Shown one piece after another: positions 11,001 through 13,001 of a stretch of DNA of 13,001 bases. Both the position numbers and the translations under genes were made by a program. How positions within the stretch are numbered: position 1 is the first letter of the stretch; every line of letters begins with the position of its first letter. Source of the DNA: Lunasporangiospora selenospora (taxonomy: Eukaryota > Mortierellomycota > Mortierellomycetes > Mortierellales > Mortierellaceae); contig JAABOA010000610.1 in NCBI GenBank assembly GCA_015680635.1, forward strand, positions 1-13,001, written 5' to 3'. The notes beneath the pieces are model-generated. The model was not told the DNA's origin and did not search any database. It was given only the letters and a program-made list of their open reading frames with translations.

Positions 11001-12345
11001 CTCTCTCCTGTCAACATTTATAAAAAAATCACCAGACGTCAGTTTTTGAAAACAATATCATGTGCAAGGCTCAAGTATTCCAGCAGGATGAATCTCCTAC
11101 CTCTGGAGAAGGGAAAAACTGCATTTCTTCATATGCTTCCTCTTCTTTCAAACCCTCTGGTGGGACTGTAACCATCCGTTCGCATGATGAACTGTGTGTA
11201 CTGGAAGGGACTCGAGGCGTTGCCGAGGCTGTTAATGTCTAATTGGAGTATATTGTATATCATTTTGGTTAAAAAAAGAAAATGCCCAGCCATTACAACA
11301 GCATATTAAAGAAAGAAATGTACATACTGTAGGCTTTGGCACGGTTGAATGACTGACTTCCATGCTTGAGGTGCTTGGTCGAGGTTTCTCTTTGGATTTC
11401 GGAGGGCCAATGTCAACCAATTCATCGATAATAATGGTGCCTCGACTCGATGGTGTTTCATTGATCGAAAAGGATTTGGTAGAGGAATGCTTTGTCGACT
11501 TTGTTGATTTGACACTGCTTCTCTGAGCTTGAGCAGCAGGTGTTGTTGTTGTTGTTGGGGCTTTCAATGCTTCCCGTACATCTGCTGCAGGCATGACTTT
11601 ACTTAGGAGAGTCTCCATTTGACTTAGCCGCTCCGAGTAAGCAGACTCGATGGACTTTAGTCTTGCTTCTAGAACCTCAACCTCAGAGTGAGCCTTTTTC
11701 CGCTTGGGTGGTGGAGGCTTGCCAAGCAGAAAGGTACACTCCATGAGTCCAGCATAGAGGCAAGGGCCACAGGTTGGCTTTGCATGGTCGCATTTTGTCT
11801 ATGCGTATTTATACAAACGAAAGTTATGCGTTGTACACTTGGGTTACCATGTGTGTGCAAAAGATGGACACTGGGTAAGAGAGTTCATGGCACGTCCATG
11901 CTCCCGCTCCCTGCCAACACTCTTTGGGATAACAAACGGTACTTTAAAAAAAATGGGCTGTTGCCGTCCCTTAGTGTTGGGATTGGAAGTGCAAACGGAA
12001 CGTCCTGTACGAAAATGGGACCTTTCTGTCGTGTGGGAGCGTTGACCACAGAGCTCTCTTTTTTTTCTTTTTTTTTAGAGTCCTTGGCATCCGGATAGTT
12101 ATCGGTTGTCGGGACAAACACGCCACGTAAGATTGGACGGGTCCATGCAATGTCTTTCAAATCATCCTTTTCCGTGGGTTGTCCCTGCCGTGCTCAGTTT
12201 TGGCGAAAATATGCTGGCGAGTCAAGGAGTAGGGGCCTCATACCTTTCTACGACGACACTGATCACAGCCAAGAATGGTGGGAGCTTTCTTCTTCTTGGC
12301 CATTGAAGGATCATTGTCAACTGAGGTTATCGGCTCGGTAGACAT
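8040..12345 (-). CDS. Zn2Cys6 fungal-specific transcription factor (fungal_trans domain), complete, six exons
   Basis: Nuclear DNA-binding regulator of 1149 residues; targets unknown. Exons in sense order: 12345-12244, 11798-11328, 11238-11101, 11007-10681, 10558-9805, 9697-8040, ending in TAA. Binuclear zinc cluster at 27-55, spacing CX2CX6CX6CX2CX7C (C27, C30, C37, C44, C47, C55). A basic PPPPKRKK linker follows, then a short coiled coil about 74-100 (likely dimerisation). Middle homology region runs from about 335: DELFDIYYSHYYPFLPMVQ, then SRKRIFWCVYAIDS (476-489), GRKP (496-499) and DDYEIDVPL (502-510), classic for the family. The C-terminal about 240 residues are Gln/Ser/Asn-rich, a probable activation region. 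Start: an in-frame TAG lies five codons upstream and aaaATG is a good context; a second in-frame ATG is at codon 15. The family is certain. No specific orthologue (such as a named sugar or nitrogen regulator) can be assigned. Confidence 0.95.
9756..9766. repeat. Run of 11 G (C on the sense strand) inside transcription factor intron 5
   Basis: Homopolymer of eleven guanines on the plus strand within the 107-bp intron 9698-9804. It lies outside coding sequence. It is a spot prone to length error or polymorphism. Confidence 0.9.
11799..12243 (-). other. Intron 1 of the transcription factor gene (445 bp), splitting the zinc cluster
   Basis: Donor gtatga follows CxxCRRRK and acceptor atag precedes TKCDHAKPTCGPC, so the cluster is completed only by splicing. 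The other four introns are 89-122 bp (11239-11327, 11008-11100, 10559-10680, 9698-9804), so this one is about four times longer. A T-run (8 + 8 T, 12059-12075, plus strand) is the only low-complexity feature. I see no nested gene; open frames here on both strands are short and without recognisable motifs. Confidence 0.88.
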
Positions 12346-12385
12346 TTTCGGTACGATACTCTAGCGATCCAACGCTCTTGGTAGT

Positions 12386-12475
12386 CTATCTAGGCGAGGA
12401 CACGGCGTGCATCGTCCGATAGCAGGGAGTTAGGGAAACAAGCAAGGAGCATAGTAGTATAGACTGCAACAGCAT
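12386..12475 (-). other. Upstream ORF (29 codons plus TAG) in the transcription factor leader
   Basis: ATG at 12475-12473, stop TAG at 12388-12386, 40 bp before the main ATG. The peptide starts MLLQSILLCSLLVSL, hydrophobic. If the transcript starts upstream, this uORF would be met before the main start and could lower or condition translation. The transcript start is unknown, so translation is inference. Confidence 0.4.
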
Positions 12476-12543
12476 CTGGTGGGGACCTGTGTGGTGTTTG
12501 TGGAGACCAGGAGAAAGGGCAGGCCTATCTCTGAGCGAGCCAT
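12430..12543 (-). other. Second, overlapping upstream ORF (37 codons plus TAA)
   Basis: ATG at 12543-12541, stop TAA at 12432-12430, in a different frame from and overlapping the 29-codon uORF. The peptide starts MARSEIGLPFLLVS. It may simply be chance; it matters only if the leader reaches this far upstream. Confidence 0.35.
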
Positions 12544-12704
12544 TCAGTCCAAAGAGGACAGGTGATCGATCGACATGACGCTACCCCATGGATGCACCAC
12601 AGCCAAAGAGATGTCCATAGATCAGCGATCAGGAGCAAGGGCTAACTCATGCAGAGGTCTGATTGGCAACGAGGTCTCGAATGCGTCCAGAATGAGCCAA
12701 CAAA

Positions 12705-12711
12705 CATATAC
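12705..12711 (-). promoter_or_regulatory. TATA-like element (gtatatg on the sense strand)
   Basis: Sense strand reads ttgtgtatatgtttg, about 360 bp before the transcription factor ATG and just downstream, in sense direction, of the pyrimidine-rich tract. A second A/T-rich patch (ttatttttaatact) lies at about 12722-12735. A TATA role is a weak inference from position and base content. Confidence 0.3.
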
Positions 12712-12819
12712 ACAAAGTCAAGTATTAAAAATAAGGGCAGTGTTCAGGGTGGGAGAGAGCGCAGTGTGTGACGGAGAAGAGGAAGCGCGCAGGCCAGGCG
12801 AGAACAACAAGAGAGACAA

Positions 12820-12852
12820 CAGAGAGATAACAGAGAGATAACAGAGAGAGAG
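12820..12852. repeat. 11-bp tandem repeat (cagagagataa), about three copies
   Basis: Two exact copies (12820-12830, 12831-12841) and a degenerate third (12842-12852), with a further two-mismatch copy just before (12809-12819). The repeat sits in the GA-rich promoter tract and probably arose by slippage. Confidence 0.85.
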
Positions 12853-12864
12853 TGTGTGTGTGTG
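12852..12864. repeat. GT dinucleotide microsatellite
   Basis: gtgtgtgtgtgtg directly follows the 11-bp repeat and is followed by more GA-rich sequence. Together they form a compound microsatellite that is likely length-variable between strains. Confidence 0.85.
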
Positions 12865-13001
12865 AAAGAGAGTGAGGGTGAGAGAGAAGAGTCGAGGAAG
12901 GAGAAGGACGTGCAGAGAATCAAAGGAGACAAGGCTAGGGAGACCCATACCGGAGCAAGAGAGGGGGTCGGAAGGAGGTGTGGCGGGCAGTCAGGAATCG
13001 A

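Larger units (their letters stand above)
12749..12970 (-). promoter_or_regulatory. Long pyrimidine-rich (sense strand) promoter tract
   Basis: The plus strand is strongly GA-rich here, so the sense strand of the transcription factor gene is a CT-rich tract of about 220 bp. CT-rich stretches upstream of start sites are common in fungal promoters. The tract contains the 11-bp tandem repeat and GT run listed separately. No protein-coding gene is supported in 12346-13001 on either strand. Confidence 0.5.

Noticed and set aside
12575-12841. 88-residue plus-strand ORF upstream of the transcription factor
   Set aside because: The composition follows the GA-rich repeat, there is no domain, and it lies in the probable promoter.
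12809-12864. Repeat array that might suggest CRISPR or a telomere-like element
   Set aside because: The units are short, degenerate and without spacers; it is an ordinary compound microsatellite in a eukaryotic promoter.
1-13001. tRNA genes, rRNA, transposons or terminal repeats
   Set aside because: Reading both strands by eye showed no cloverleaf-like boxes, transposase or reverse-transcriptase motifs, or long direct or inverted repeats. A covariance-model or self-alignment run would be needed to exclude weak cases.

Overview
The window looks like nuclear DNA of a filamentous fungus. I infer an early-diverging lineage (Mucoromycota sensu lato, possibly Mortierellaceae), from three things: many short GT-AG introns (most 89-164 bp), a Zn2Cys6 transcription factor of a fungus-restricted architecture, and a kinesin-12 (KIF15-type) motor, a subfamily I do not know from the common yeasts and moulds. 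The placement is inference; no taxonomic marker is present. Two protein-coding genes, both on the minus strand, fill nearly the whole window. I see no rRNA, tRNA, transposon, CRISPR array or plus-strand gene.

Layout, left to right. 1-7599: a very large kinesin gene read right to left. It has 16 exons visible, and its 3' end lies beyond the left edge. The motor domain is spread over ten small exons (7599-5130). The neck and coiled-coil stalk follow (5003 to about 900). The stalk ends in a KIF15/RHAMM-like leucine-zipper motif (1052-1135). A basic, Ser/Ala-rich tail (868 to 1) is still open at base 1. At least 1849 residues are encoded here. 7600-8039: a 440-bp spacer holding the 3' flank of the next gene and the kinesin promoter and leader. 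8040-12345: a six-exon gene for a 1149-residue Zn2Cys6 / fungal_trans transcription factor with a Gln-rich C-terminus. 12346-13001: its leader with two overlapping upstream ORFs, a TATA-like site and a long pyrimidine-rich (sense strand), microsatellite-bearing promoter.

The exon models were built by hand. All 20 inferred introns are GT-AG, all donors begin GTA, every junction keeps frame, and conserved motifs run across the joins (for example CxxCRRRK|TKC in the zinc cluster and [18 protein letters not shown] in the motor). The two genes are separate transcription units with no evident functional link: one is a probable spindle motor, the other a nuclear regulator of unknown targets.

No wholly new system is evident. 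The most interesting object is the fungal kinesin-12. It keeps the family's neck and stalk signatures and the C-terminal zipper motif linked in animals to spindle targeting, and carries a tail extension of at least 289 residues.
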